From NCBI GenBank assembly GCA_041844915.1, contig JBGZBY010000044.1, positions 1 to 57,178 on the forward strand: a DNA stretch of 57,178 nt, given 5' to 3'. Shown here piece after piece: positions 49,643-57,178 of the stretch. Position numbers and translations under genes: made by a program. Each line of letters begins with the position of its first letter. The first letter of the stretch is position 1. The DNA is from W11650 sp041844915. Its GTDB lineage: Bacteria > Bacillota > Clostridia > Lachnospirales > Vallitaleaceae. The notes beneath the pieces were generated by a model. The model made no database searches. It was not told the origin of the DNA and saw nothing but the letters and a program-made list of their open reading frames with translations.

Positions 49643-50842
49643 ATGAGCTTGGAAAAAAACAGAATTGACAAAACGGTAGAAGAAAAAATTGAGGTCTATA
49701 AGCAAATCGCATTGGAAATTCATGAAAGACCGGAGGTCAGCAACTATGAATTTTTTGCCTGTGAGCGGCTGTCGGAGCAGCTGAGGGCGGAGGGCTTTGA
49801 GGTCAAGGTAGATGTGGCGGGACATCGTACTGGCTTTGACGCTAGGTATCGCGCCCAAAAGCCCGGACCGGTGGTGGTATTTTATGCGGAATATGATGCC
49901 TTGGGCGGAATCGGGCATGCCTGCGGACACAATCTCTTTGGAACGACTTCATCCTTGGCGGCAACGGCGTTAAAATCAGTTATCGACGAAGTCGGCGGTG
50001 AAATCAGAGTATATGGGACGCCGGGCGAGGAAGGCGGAGAGAATGGAAGCGCAAAGGGGAGCTTTGTCAGAGAGGGATTTTTTCGGGATGTTGATTTTTC
50101 TCTGGGAGCGCATCCGGGTCATAAGCACCACAGAACAGGCGAGAGCTTGGCGGTCAACCCGATCGATGTTGAATTTTTCGGGAAATCGGCGCATGCTTCC
50201 TCCAGTCCGGAAAAAGGAGTCAACGCTTTGGATTCGCTGATTCAGGTGTATAACAGTGCAAATGCGCTAAGACAGCATCTTCCCTCTGATGTGAGAATCC
50301 ATGGGATTATCACAAATGGAGGACTTGCTCCGAATGTAGTACCAGATTATGCCTCTGCCAGATTTTATTTGCGGGCGCAGTACCGGCAAACCTTAGATGA
50401 GGTTCAGGAGAAGTTCAATAATATTGTCAAGGGGGCTGCTCTTGCTACCGGTGCGGAGTATAAGGTTGGATTGTTTCAAAACAGCGTAGATAATACAGTG
50501 GTTACTCCCCTGTTTGACGATGTTTATGAAAGGGTGTTAAAGTCTTACGGAGAGGAGATCACGGAGAGAGAAAGCCTGCTGTCCAAAGGCTCCAGTGATG
50601 TCGGTAATATCAGTCAGGTGGTTCCGGTAATTCAGCCGGTAATCAATATCTCCGACGAGTATATCGCTGGACACAGCATTGAGTTCAGAGAGGCCTGCAA
50701 GAGCGAAAAAGGCTTGGAATCCATTCGATTGGGGGCGAAGGTTTTGGCGCATACGGCACTGGAGCTGCTGCTGGACGGCGAGCTGCTGGCGAGGATTAAG
50801 GCGGAGCATAGAGAAAGAGTGGAAAATCAAGGAAAACAGTAG
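49643..50842 (+). CDS. M20-family amidohydrolase in the methionine operon
   Basis: This 399-residue metal-dependent hydrolase falls in the M20 aminoacylase/amidohydrolase branch (AbgB/ACY1L2-like). Metal-binding blocks are G-H-A-C-G-H-N (about 99), G-T-P-G-E-E-G-G-E-N-G (about 132) with the catalytic Glu, G-A-H-P-G-H (about 160) and a late A-G-H-S-I-E-F (about 345). An inserted dimerisation domain spans about 175-285. Enzymes of this branch split N-acyl amino acids, small peptides or amidated conjugates. The start at 49643 has AGGAGGG just before it. It is first in the T-box-controlled operon with metNIQ, so a methionine-releasing role is inferred. Confidence 0.85.
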   Translation: MSLEKNRIDKTVEEKIEVYKQIALEIHERPEVSNYEFFACERLSEQLRAEGFEVKVDVAGHRTGFDARYRAQKPGPVVVFYAEYDALGGIGHACGHNLFGTTSSLAATALKSVIDEVGGEIRVYGTPGEEGGENGSAKGSFVREGFFRDVDFSLGAHPGHKHHRTGESLAVNPIDVEFFGKSAHASSSPEKGVNALDSLIQVYNSANALRQHLPSDVRIHGIITNGGLAPNVVPDYASARFYLRAQYRQTLDEVQEKFNNIVKGAALATGAEYKVGLFQNSVDNTVVTPLFDDVYERVLKSYGEEITERESLLSKGSSDVGNISQVVPVIQPVINISDEYIAGHSIEFREACKSEKGLESIRLGAKVLAHTALELLLDGELLARIKAEHRERVENQGKQ

Positions 50843-50890
50843 AGATGTCCAAGCCACAGCCGATGGTCGAAGGCAGAAATGGAGATGAAA

Positions 50891-51919
50891 ATGATAGAAA
50901 TCAAAAATTTAAGCAAAATCTTTTCAGATGAAAAAAGGCAGATTCATGCCGTCCGAAATGTCGATCTCACTATTTGTGACGGTGAAATTTTTGGAGTGAT
51001 CGGCTACAGCGGAGCGGGGAAATCGACTTTAGTTCGCTGCATCAATTTGCTGGAAAAGCCAACGCAGGGCCAAATCCTGCTGGATGGAAAGGATCTGACA
51101 AGGCTGAAGGCAAAGGAGCTTCGCCGAGAAAGAAAAAAGATTGGAATGATTTTTCAGCAGTTCAATCTGCTCAGCTCTTTGACGGTGGAGCAAAACATCG
51201 CCTTTAATTTAGCGGGGCAGGGTCATGATAAAAAATATATAGAAGAAAGAGTGGCCGAGCTGCTTGCGCTGGTCGGTATAGCGGAAAAGAAGGGCGAGTA
51301 TCCCTCACAGCTTTCCGGCGGGCAGAAGCAGAGAGTGGCAATTGCCAGAGCGCTGGCCAATAATCCGAATGTATTGCTGTGCGACGAGGCGACATCGGCA
51401 CTGGATCCGCAGACCACGAACCAGATTCTGACCCTGCTGAAAAAGCTGAATAAGACCTTGGGGATTACGATTATTATTATCACGCATGAAATGTATGTAA
51501 TTAAATCAATCTGCGATCGGGTGGCAGTTATGGAAAACGGCAATGTGGCGGAAGTAGGAACAGTATTTGAGCTTTTTGCAGAACCAAAATCAGAAATTGC
51601 CAAAAAATTTATTCGCTCCGTTACCCATGAGGAGCATATTGAACAGCTGCTAAATAGCGGAGATTCCCTAGTCAAAGCTGAGCAGGAGCAAGCGCTGCTG
51701 AAACTGAAATTTATCGGCGCCAGCACTAGAGAAGCGGTAATTTATGAGGTCGGCAAAAAGTACAACACAGGCTTTAACATTGTATTTGCCGATATGGATC
51801 TGATTCAGGAAAGGGTGCTGGGCACATTGATTTTGGCAATAACCGGAGATAAAAATGCAAGAGAAGCTTCCATTCGCGAGTTTAAGGAAAGAGGGCTTCA
51901 GGTGGAGGTATTAAAATGA
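50891..51919 (+). CDS. metN: Methionine ABC importer ATP-binding protein
   Basis: This 342-residue ATPase has G-Y-S-G-A-G-K-S-T (Walker A, about 38), L-S-G-G-Q-K-Q-R (signature, about 141) and L-L-C-D-E-A-T-S-A-L-D (Walker B, about 161). A C-terminal NIL/ACT-like domain (about 255-342) is found in MetN proteins, where it binds methionine and shuts transport down when the cell is replete. ATG 50891 is preferred over 50879 because GGAG lies 6 nt before it; both are possible. It overlaps metI by ATGA. Confidence 0.92.
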   Translation: MIEIKNLSKIFSDEKRQIHAVRNVDLTICDGEIFGVIGYSGAGKSTLVRCINLLEKPTQGQILLDGKDLTRLKAKELRRERKKIGMIFQQFNLLSSLTVEQNIAFNLAGQGHDKKYIEERVAELLALVGIAEKKGEYPSQLSGGQKQRVAIARALANNPNVLLCDEATSALDPQTTNQILTLLKKLNKTLGITIIIITHEMYVIKSICDRVAVMENGNVAEVGTVFELFAEPKSEIAKKFIRSVTHEEHIEQLLNSGDSLVKAEQEQALLKLKFIGASTREAVIYEVGKKYNTGFNIVFADMDLIQERVLGTLILAITGDKNAREASIREFKERGLQVEVLK

Positions 51920-52596
51920 GCGAGATTTTACAAAAATATTTGCCTAATTTCATGGAGTACCGACTGGAATTTATAGCCAGTCTACAGGAAACGATTCTGA
52001 TGATGTTGGTTTCGGGAGTTTTTATGCTGATTCTTGGGCTGATTATCGGAACGACGCTGGTGGTCACCAGAGAAGGGAATATCCTAGAAAATAAATGGAT
52101 ATACCGCTCGGTTGATAGCGTTGTTAATATTTTTCGAGCAATTCCCTTTGTTATTCTTATTTCGCTGCTGATTCCGATTACTCGAATCATAATGGGAACC
52201 TTTATCGGAGCAAGGGGAGCGATTTTTCCACTGATTATCGGAGCGACACCTTTTTTTGTCCGGCAGGTGGACGCGGCCTTGTCGGATGTGGATAAAGGGA
52301 TCATTGAGGCGGCGCAGTCAATGGGGCTTTCCCCGATTGAGATTATTTTTCGGGTTTATATCAGAGAAAGTATACCGGCACTTACCCGATCAATTACGAT
52401 TACTGCGATCAGCCTATTGGGGCTTACGACCATGGGCGGCGCGGTAGGCGGTGGAGGAATCGGAGCATTTGTGCTTCGATATGGCCATCAAAGAAGGTTT
52501 TATGATATTTCTTTTGTATCTGTGCTGACAATATTAGCTTTTGTCACGCTGATTCAAAGCTTAGGAAATAAAATTGCTCAGAGAGCGAAGCACTGA
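51916..52596 (+). CDS. metI: Methionine ABC importer permease
   Basis: This 226-residue permease has five membrane segments and the cytoplasmic coupling motif E-A-A-Q-S-M-G-L-S-P-I-E-I-I-F-R-V (about 132-148), typical of MetI. The family's long N-terminal amphipathic segment is present. It overlaps metN by 4 bp and is separated from metQ by 303 bp that hold two possible small ORFs. Confidence 0.92.
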   Translation: MSEILQKYLPNFMEYRLEFIASLQETILMMLVSGVFMLILGLIIGTTLVVTREGNILENKWIYRSVDSVVNIFRAIPFVILISLLIPITRIIMGTFIGARGAIFPLIIGATPFFVRQVDAALSDVDKGIIEAAQSMGLSPIEIIFRVYIRESIPALTRSITITAISLLGLTTMGGAVGGGGIGAFVLRYGHQRRFYDISFVSVLTILAFVTLIQSLGNKIAQRAKH

Positions 52597-52636
52597 TACT
52601 TTGAGCGGAAAATAATATTATAGGGAGGAAAGAAAA

Positions 52637-52741
52637 ATGGCTTGGCTTGTAGGAGAATCGAATCAGGTCAAGGCTCGCGGAAGCGGCCCGTGCTTTGAGG
52701 ATGAGGACATTATCCGAAGAGGCAAGGGCAGGGCTTTATAA
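52637..52741 (+). CDS. Possible small protein, 34 residues, between metI and metQ
   Basis: ATG at 52637 is preceded by GGGAGGA at 52623-52629, one of the best ribosome binding sites of the operon. The frame closes with TAA after 34 codons and reads M-A-W-L-V-G-E-S-N-Q at the start, with a basic end. I do not recognise it. It could be a real small protein, a leader peptide for metQ or the start of a deleted gene. Confidence 0.35.
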   Translation: MAWLVGESNQVKARGSGPCFEDEDIIRRGKGRAL

Positions 52742-52777
52742 GAGCAGAGCAACATTGAGCGGCGAGGAAAGCGGAGG

Positions 52778-52864
52778 ATGAAGAAAGTCTTGATTCTCGA
52801 AGGAGCTGCTTTTAAAACAGGGCCGATAGGAAAGGTTCAAAACAGAAGCAACCAAGCAAAGTAA
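52778..52864 (+). CDS. Possible small protein, 28 residues, before metQ
   Basis: ATG at 52778 follows GAGGAAAGCGGAGG and opens 28 codons starting M-K-K-V-L-I-L-E-G, ending with TAA 35 nt before metQ. The start resembles that of flavodoxin-like proteins but stops too early. It may be a decayed gene or chance. Confidence 0.25.
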   Translation: MKKVLILEGAAFKTGPIGKVQNRSNQAK

Positions 52865-52899
52865 TATACAAAAGGCTTAAATGAAAGGAAAAAAATACT

Positions 52900-53805
52900 A
52901 TGAAAAAAAGAATTTTAGCATTGACAATCGCAGCATTGGTATCTCTTGCCGCCTGCGCTGGAGAAAGCGCGCAGAAACCCGAAGCAGCAAGCACAACGAC
53001 AGCGCAGACAGAAAGCAAAGCTGAAGCGGCAAGTGCCGAGCAGGTCGCGGCGGCTACACCAACGGAAATGAAGGCAGAGCCAGTAACGATAAAGGTCGGC
53101 TTGACTGGAACGGACAGTAAGGTTTGGAATTATATCAAGGAGGAAGCGATCAAGGAAAATATCAATATTGAATTGATTTACTTTGATGCCTATAATTTGC
53201 CAAATGCGGCGTTAAATGACGGAGAGCTAGATTTGAATGCTTTTCAGCATCATTTTTATCTGCAAAAGGAGGTAGAGGAGCTGGGCTATAAGATTGAAGC
53301 CATTGCCGATACTGTGGTTGCGCCGCTGGGGATTTATTCCAAGAAGCTTACCTCAATTGATCAGGTAGAGGACGGAGCGCAGGTTGCGATTCCGGAGGAT
53401 GTTACCAATGGCGGCAGAGCCTTGATTCTTTTGCAGCAGGCAGGCTTAATTAAGGTAGATGAGGCAGCAGGCAAGCTGCCCGCCATTAAGGATATCGTTG
53501 AAAATCCCAAAAATCTTGAGATTATTGAGCTTGCGGCGACCAATATTCCACCGGCATTGGATGAGGTGCAAATCGCTGTTATTAACTCCGGCGTAGCAAC
53601 AACAGCCGGCTATGTGCCGACACAGGACGCATTGGTGCTGGAGGACTATCAAAACAGCGGAAGCCTTTATGTCAATGTTATTGCAGCTAGAAGTGAGGAT
53701 AAGGACAGAGAGGAATTCCAAAAAATCATAGCGATTTACTATACCGATGAAACAAAAAAAGTAATCGCCGAGGACAGCAAGGGTTCTTCAATTCCAGTCT
53801 GGTAA
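52900..53805 (+). CDS. metQ: Methionine-binding lipoprotein
   Basis: This 301-residue receptor of the importer has a lipoprotein signal (S-L-A-A-C, lipidated Cys at about 19). A long alanine/serine/glutamate-rich linker (about 20-60) is followed by a NlpA/MetQ domain with V-K-V-G-L-T-G-T and D-L-N-A-F-Q-H-H-F-Y-L (about 108) and A-P-L-G-I-Y-S-K-K (about 139), which are family signatures. The linker is longer than usual and would hold the domain away from the membrane. AAAGGAAA precedes the ATG. Confidence 0.93.
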   Translation: MKKRILALTIAALVSLAACAGESAQKPEAASTTTAQTESKAEAASAEQVAAATPTEMKAEPVTIKVGLTGTDSKVWNYIKEEAIKENINIELIYFDAYNLPNAALNDGELDLNAFQHHFYLQKEVEELGYKIEAIADTVVAPLGIYSKKLTSIDQVEDGAQVAIPEDVTNGGRALILLQQAGLIKVDEAAGKLPAIKDIVENPKNLEIIELAATNIPPALDEVQIAVINSGVATTAGYVPTQDALVLEDYQNSGSLYVNVIAARSEDKDREEFQKIIAIYYTDETKKVIAEDSKGSSIPVW

Positions 53806-53833
53806 AAAAGCGATTCTGCAAATTGGGGGTTGA

Positions 53834-53960
53834 TCTGGGAAAGTCTGCTCTGCAAAGCCGGAATTATTTCGGAAAAAGGCTTCTAAGGAATCCAGAGCGT
53901 CGGTCTTGGAAAAGGCTACTCTGTAAAGCTGGAATTGCTTCGGAAAAAGTTTTAGGATTT
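53834..53960. repeat. Two diverged tandem copies of a ~57-bp unit after metQ
   Basis: Segments starting at 53834 and 53904 share TCT-GGAAA, CTCTG-AAAGC-GGAATT and TTCGGAAAAA in the same order (offset 70). Confidence 0.75.
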
Positions 53961-53998
53961 TAAAATTATTAGAAGAAAGCGCTGAATGTCAACAAATT

Positions 53999-54031
53999 AA
54001 GGGCTGCTCCCGATACTTTGGAGCAGCCCTT
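53999..54031. terminator. Terminator of the methionine operon
   Basis: AAGGGCTGCTCC and GGAGCAGCCCTT form a perfect 12-bp stem with a 9-nt loop, followed by GGCGCTTTTTT. It separates metQ from the convergent transporter gene. Confidence 0.9.
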
Positions 54032-54054
54032 GGCGCTTTTTTGTTTTGTCGCTT

Positions 54055-55317
54055 TTATTTTTCCTTTAGAGCCTCCGGTCTGGCAGTAAAGTCTACTTTA
54101 AATAGGAAGAATAAACCAAGAATAAACAGAGGAACTAAACTAAGTACGCCAAGTCTGGTATTATTGGTCAGATACCCGACGCCGCCTACAATCATCGGCC
54201 CCAGTGCTGCGGAGAACTTGCCGAAAATACTGAAAAATCCGAAGAATTCGGCGGAGTTTTCTTTTGGAATCAATTTGCCAAAAGTGGAGCGAGAAATTGC
54301 TTGAATTCCGCCCTGCTGCGTAGCAACCAGCACTGCTAAAATCCAAAAATGAGCCGGACTGGTCATTCGGTAGCCGATATAGGTAATTATGATATAAACC
54401 GAGATGGCAACGGTCAAAAGCACCTTAGCAGAAAATTTATTGATGACATGACCAAAAATAATGGCTGCCGGAAAGGCGATGACCTGAACGACCAAAAGAG
54501 CGACCATCAGAGTATTACTGGAAATACCGATGCCACTGGCATAAACCGTTGCCATACTGATGATGGTATGTACGCCGTCAATATAAAAGAAATAGGCGAT
54601 TAAAAACAAGACGACATTCCGGTAGTGATGGATCTTTTTTAAGGTGCCTGCCAGACGCCGCAGCGCAGACCGTACCGGATTTTTTTCGCGCTCGACATAA
54701 TATTTCTGCTCTACGTTTTTCAGAATAGGGAATGAGAAAATAAGCCACCAAGCGGCAGTAATCAGAAAGGAAATCTGCGTGGCAAGCAGAGTTGACAGTC
54801 CGACAGCCTCTGCCTTCATAATGAGGGCAATGCAGATAATAAAAGGAATACAGCTGCCAATATAGCCAAAGGCGTATCCATAGGTCGATACCTTATCGTA
54901 GCGTTCCTCGCTCGTTGTATCTGTAAGGAAGGAGTCATAGAATATATTGGCGCCGGTAAATCCGACGACAGAAAGCACATAGGTCACCAGACAAAAGAGA
55001 TAGCCGTTTTCGCGGACTAGGGATAAAGCCGCTGTGGAAAGCAAACCGATTGCCAGAAAGACAGAAAAAAACCTCTTTTTGAAGCCCTTATAATCCGCGA
55101 TGGTGCCAAGGATTGGGGCCATCAGAGCAACCAGAACAGTAGCCGTGGTATTGGAGATGCCCCAATAGTATTGCTTTTCGGCAGCTGATAAGCTTTTGGC
55201 GGCAACATTGGTGTAAAAAATCGGCAAAATAGTGGATGTGACCGCCATGGAATAGGCGGAGTTTGCCCAGTCATAGGCAATCCAGCTGAGCTCCTTTTTG
55301 GTGAACTGATTTTTCAT
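54055..55317 (-). CDS. MFS transporter, UMF1 (Atg22-like) family
   Basis: This 420-residue polytopic protein has about 12 hydrophobic segments. The N-terminus (E-L-S-W-I-A-Y-D-W-A-N-S-A-Y) is the distinctive UMF1 motif, and Y-D-S-F-L-T-D-T (about 127) and G-G-I-Q-A-I-S-R-S-T-F-G-K-L-I-P (about 343) also fit. The eukaryotic relative Atg22 exports amino acids from the vacuole; the bacterial substrate is not known. AAGGAGG lies before the ATG. A palindromic AACTAGTT sits just upstream (55336-55343) and might be an operator. Confidence 0.88.
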   Translation of the reverse strand: MKNQFTKKELSWIAYDWANSAYSMAVTSTILPIFYTNVAAKSLSAAEKQYYWGISNTTATVLVALMAPILGTIADYKGFKKRFFSVFLAIGLLSTAALSLVRENGYLFCLVTYVLSVVGFTGANIFYDSFLTDTTSEERYDKVSTYGYAFGYIGSCIPFIICIALIMKAEAVGLSTLLATQISFLITAAWWLIFSFPILKNVEQKYYVEREKNPVRSALRRLAGTLKKIHHYRNVVLFLIAYFFYIDGVHTIISMATVYASGIGISSNTLMVALLVVQVIAFPAAIIFGHVINKFSAKVLLTVAISVYIIITYIGYRMTSPAHFWILAVLVATQQGGIQAISRSTFGKLIPKENSAEFFGFFSIFGKFSAALGPMIVGGVGYLTNNTRLGVLSLVPLFILGLFFLFKVDFTARPEALKEK

Positions 55318-55421
55318 TGAGAATCCTCCTTATTAACTAGTTGGTTACTGAATTTTTTATATCTGTTATGGTTGTGTGATTTCGTGTTTTATTTCTTTTG
55401 CTGGAGAGAGGGGGTGAAAAT

Positions 55422-55520
55422 ATGGCTAAGGCCGGCGTTGCTTTTCTGCCAAGAGCTGAATATATTGGAAGCCCGAAGGCAGAGCAAAAATCAAGCGGCA
55501 GATTGCCGCGCAAACGGTGA
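55422..55520 (+). CDS. Possible small protein, 32 residues
   Basis: In the 231-bp gap between two minus-strand genes, ATG 55422 follows GGGGGTG and opens 32 basic codons, starting M-A-K-A-G-V-A-F-L. I do not recognise it, and chance is possible. Confidence 0.2.
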   Translation: MAKAGVAFLPRAEYIGSPKAEQKSSGRLPRKR

Positions 55521-55548
55521 AGCAAAGAGCAATGGAGCAGCGGCTCAT

Positions 55549-57159
55549 TTATTTATAAAGAAAAACGGGATCTCTTGTGAAAAATACGGAAGGATTTATA
55601 TAGTAGCCATTGACGATGATTCCGTAGGTAAAGTAAGCTTTCTTTACCTTATCACTTTTGACGCAGGTTCCTAGCTTTTGCTTGGAGAAGAGGTAGCTGC
55701 CGGCGCTGGTCTGAATTTCCGCCAAACCGGAGTATACGCTGAATACGCCTAATCCATGGTCAAGCAGGACAGTGTAGCCGTTTTCTGGATTTTCCACTGC
55801 CAATCGAACAATTCCGTTGGCGGCGGCAATGACGTCTGTTGGCTCTGAAAAAGCATAGAGCTGATAGAAGGGCTGATAGGAAAAGTCCTTTCCATTTAAG
55901 CTCTGGCCATACGCAAAGCTGAGCGGACGGGCGATAGGGTAGACGAAGCTTCCGAACCATAGCTTTTCCGCTGCCGAGATAGCTGTGTGATTATCCGCTA
56001 GAGAAAGCAAATAGGGATCGACAGGAGAGCGAACCTTTAAAAGCTCCGCCTCGGCATTTGTAAGGGTTTTGCTCTTATGGCTGGCAGCGGGTACCGTAAC
56101 CAGCTCCTTGTGAAGCAGGTTTTCGTTGCTCCCGCTGCTTCCGCTGCCGCTGATAGTGATTTCATATTCACCGGCCTTTTGATCCTGCGGAATTGGCAGC
56201 AATCCGTAATACTGCTGGTTGATCAGCGTTAAGGGGATTTCGTCCTCCCACAGTGCGGAAGAGGCGCTGACCTTGCCGCTAAAATCGTAGTTTTCCACTG
56301 TTGCCAAAAGCAGCAGCCGGTCACTGTCAGCAAATTCCAGCTTTACCTTGGGTGGGTAATTGACGGCAATGCGAAAGCTGTAGTATAGTACTGCTTTGTA
56401 CGGCAGATCAGGGTTTGACCAGACCGCTTCAAGCTCGTAGGTGTAGTCGCCCTCCTGCGTCGGAATCTCAATGCTGCTTGAGTTTAGAAGCGAGCGGCTT
56501 TTTAAGGTTTGCTCATTGGAACGGATTGAAACATAAAGCTGATCCGGATTTTTTTCGGAAAAGGCATAGCTCAAATGAAAGTCATTGTCGGTAACGATAT
56601 AATTGGTTGCCTGCTCCTGTTGTTGATAAATACGATAGGATAAAAAATTGTCCTGATAGGTTTCGTAATTCCAAGTGCCAGAAACAGAATAGCGAATATC
56701 CTTACTGTTCAAGTAAAATTGAGCGGTTGGAGCATGATTTTTCTGAAAAATCACATTAAAATAACCGGTTTCCATGATTTGATGGAAATTTTCCTGAGAA
56801 ATAGCATAGGCATGGTGCTCGTTTTGCAGAAAAGCTAGATCCTTTTCAAAATCGAAAATCAGACGATAAACTGCCGTCAGGGTATTTCCAGAAAAAAGCT
56901 GGAGAGAAAAGGTGTTGGCAAGCTCATGAAGCGCCGCTTCGTCGTCGATCTTGCCGCTTTTGAAGGTATCGTCAAAGACCTTTAAAAAAAGCGCCAACTG
57001 CTCGCCATGCTGATTGTCGGAAAGAGTAAACTCTCCTAGATTGCTGTAGGGGAAGCTTAACGGAGTAAAGCGGAGAGAGGTTGTTGGAAGAAACTCCTCG
57101 GCAGAGGAGCATGCAGTCAAAAGGAGTAGGCATAAGATGAAACATAGAAAGCTTCGCAC
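55549..57159 (-). CDS. Lipoprotein with degenerate M23 (LytM-like) domain
   Basis: This 536-residue exported lipoprotein has a signal ending L-L-T-A-C (Cys at about 17). Residues 20-370 are beta-rich and unrecognised. The last 140 residues have the outline of an M23 peptidase: P-I-A-R-P-L-S-F-A-Y-G-Q (about 400), then V-I-A-A-A-N-G-I-V, then D-H-G-L-G-V-F-S-V-Y-S-G-L (about 475). The H-x-G-x-D position, the Y-x-H-L (here Y-S-G-L) and the H-L-H positions lack their His and Asp residues. So it should not bind zinc and is probably a binding or activator protein. Start is GTG at 57159 after AAGGAGG. Confidence 0.72.
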   Translation of the reverse strand: MRSFLCFILCLLLLTACSSAEEFLPTTSLRFTPLSFPYSNLGEFTLSDNQHGEQLALFLKVFDDTFKSGKIDDEAALHELANTFSLQLFSGNTLTAVYRLIFDFEKDLAFLQNEHHAYAISQENFHQIMETGYFNVIFQKNHAPTAQFYLNSKDIRYSVSGTWNYETYQDNFLSYRIYQQQEQATNYIVTDNDFHLSYAFSEKNPDQLYVSIRSNEQTLKSRSLLNSSSIEIPTQEGDYTYELEAVWSNPDLPYKAVLYYSFRIAVNYPPKVKLEFADSDRLLLLATVENYDFSGKVSASSALWEDEIPLTLINQQYYGLLPIPQDQKAGEYEITISGSGSSGSNENLLHKELVTVPAASHKSKTLTNAEAELLKVRSPVDPYLLSLADNHTAISAAEKLWFGSFVYPIARPLSFAYGQSLNGKDFSYQPFYQLYAFSEPTDVIAAANGIVRLAVENPENGYTVLLDHGLGVFSVYSGLAEIQTSAGSYLFSKQKLGTCVKSDKVKKAYFTYGIIVNGYYINPSVFFTRDPVFLYK

Positions 57160-57178
57160 GATTTTCCTCCTTTGCTGC

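Overview
The window looks like a chromosomal segment of a motile, anaerobic, amino-acid- and sugar-fermenting Clostridia bacterium (Firmicutes), possibly Lachnospirales or a relative. Support comes from AGGAGG-type ribosome binding sites, GTG and TTG starts, near-consensus sigma-A promoters (TTGACA-17-TATAAT), a T-box leader, RNase Y, a cysteine-free L31, NADP-type glutamate dehydrogenase and arginine deiminase. No prophage, CRISPR array or complete mobile element is visible. The only transposase trace is an IS30-like tail cut by the left edge.

Layout. 1-6.7 kb: transposase tail, L31, a dCache chemoreceptor, a nitroreductase, a peptidase-T-like enzyme, GdhA and tRNA-Ser(CGA). 7-18 kb: metallophosphoesterase, ribosomal protein S1 closely followed by CheR, a cytosolic GH20 hexosaminidase, a YprB-like exonuclease, cardiolipin synthase and RNase Y. 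18-30 kb: M29 aminopeptidase, then a purine block (xpt, BMP lipoprotein, ABC ATPase, two permeases) running into an O-antigen-ligase-like membrane protein and a PEGA-domain protein, then an NCS2 purine permease. 30-36.7 kb: a complete ribose operon, rbsR-K-D-A-C-B, with cre/LacI-type operators before rbsR and rbsK. 36.8-45.3 kb: an H-NOX chemoreceptor, a thioredoxin-like protein, a thioesterase, PAP2, a YugP-like metallopeptidase, hisS, aspS and a broken GGDEF gene. 45.4-57 kb: arginine deiminase, proS, a methionine T-box, an M20 hydrolase with metN-metI-metQ, a UMF1-type MFS transporter and a lipoprotein with an M23-like domain that lacks its metal ligands.

How the parts work together. Two receptors plus CheR point to chemotaxis. 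One receptor is an H-NOX fusion that keeps the distal-pocket residues (W9, N74, Y140) known from the oxygen-binding H-NOX of Thermoanaerobacter tengcongensis, so it may steer the cell with respect to oxygen. Nutrient uptake is covered by ribose, nucleoside/purine and methionine importers. The methionine operon lies under a T-box whose specifier reads ATG and whose tRNA-end-binding bulge fits discriminator A, in agreement with its cargo.

The most unusual general feature is intergenic. At least seven spacers hold a two-copy (once 2.3-copy) tandem repeat with units of about 45-150 bp, several rich in hairpins. One sits between the T-box terminator and the first gene it should control. The units differ between spacers, so local duplication of spacer DNA seems to recur in this genome.
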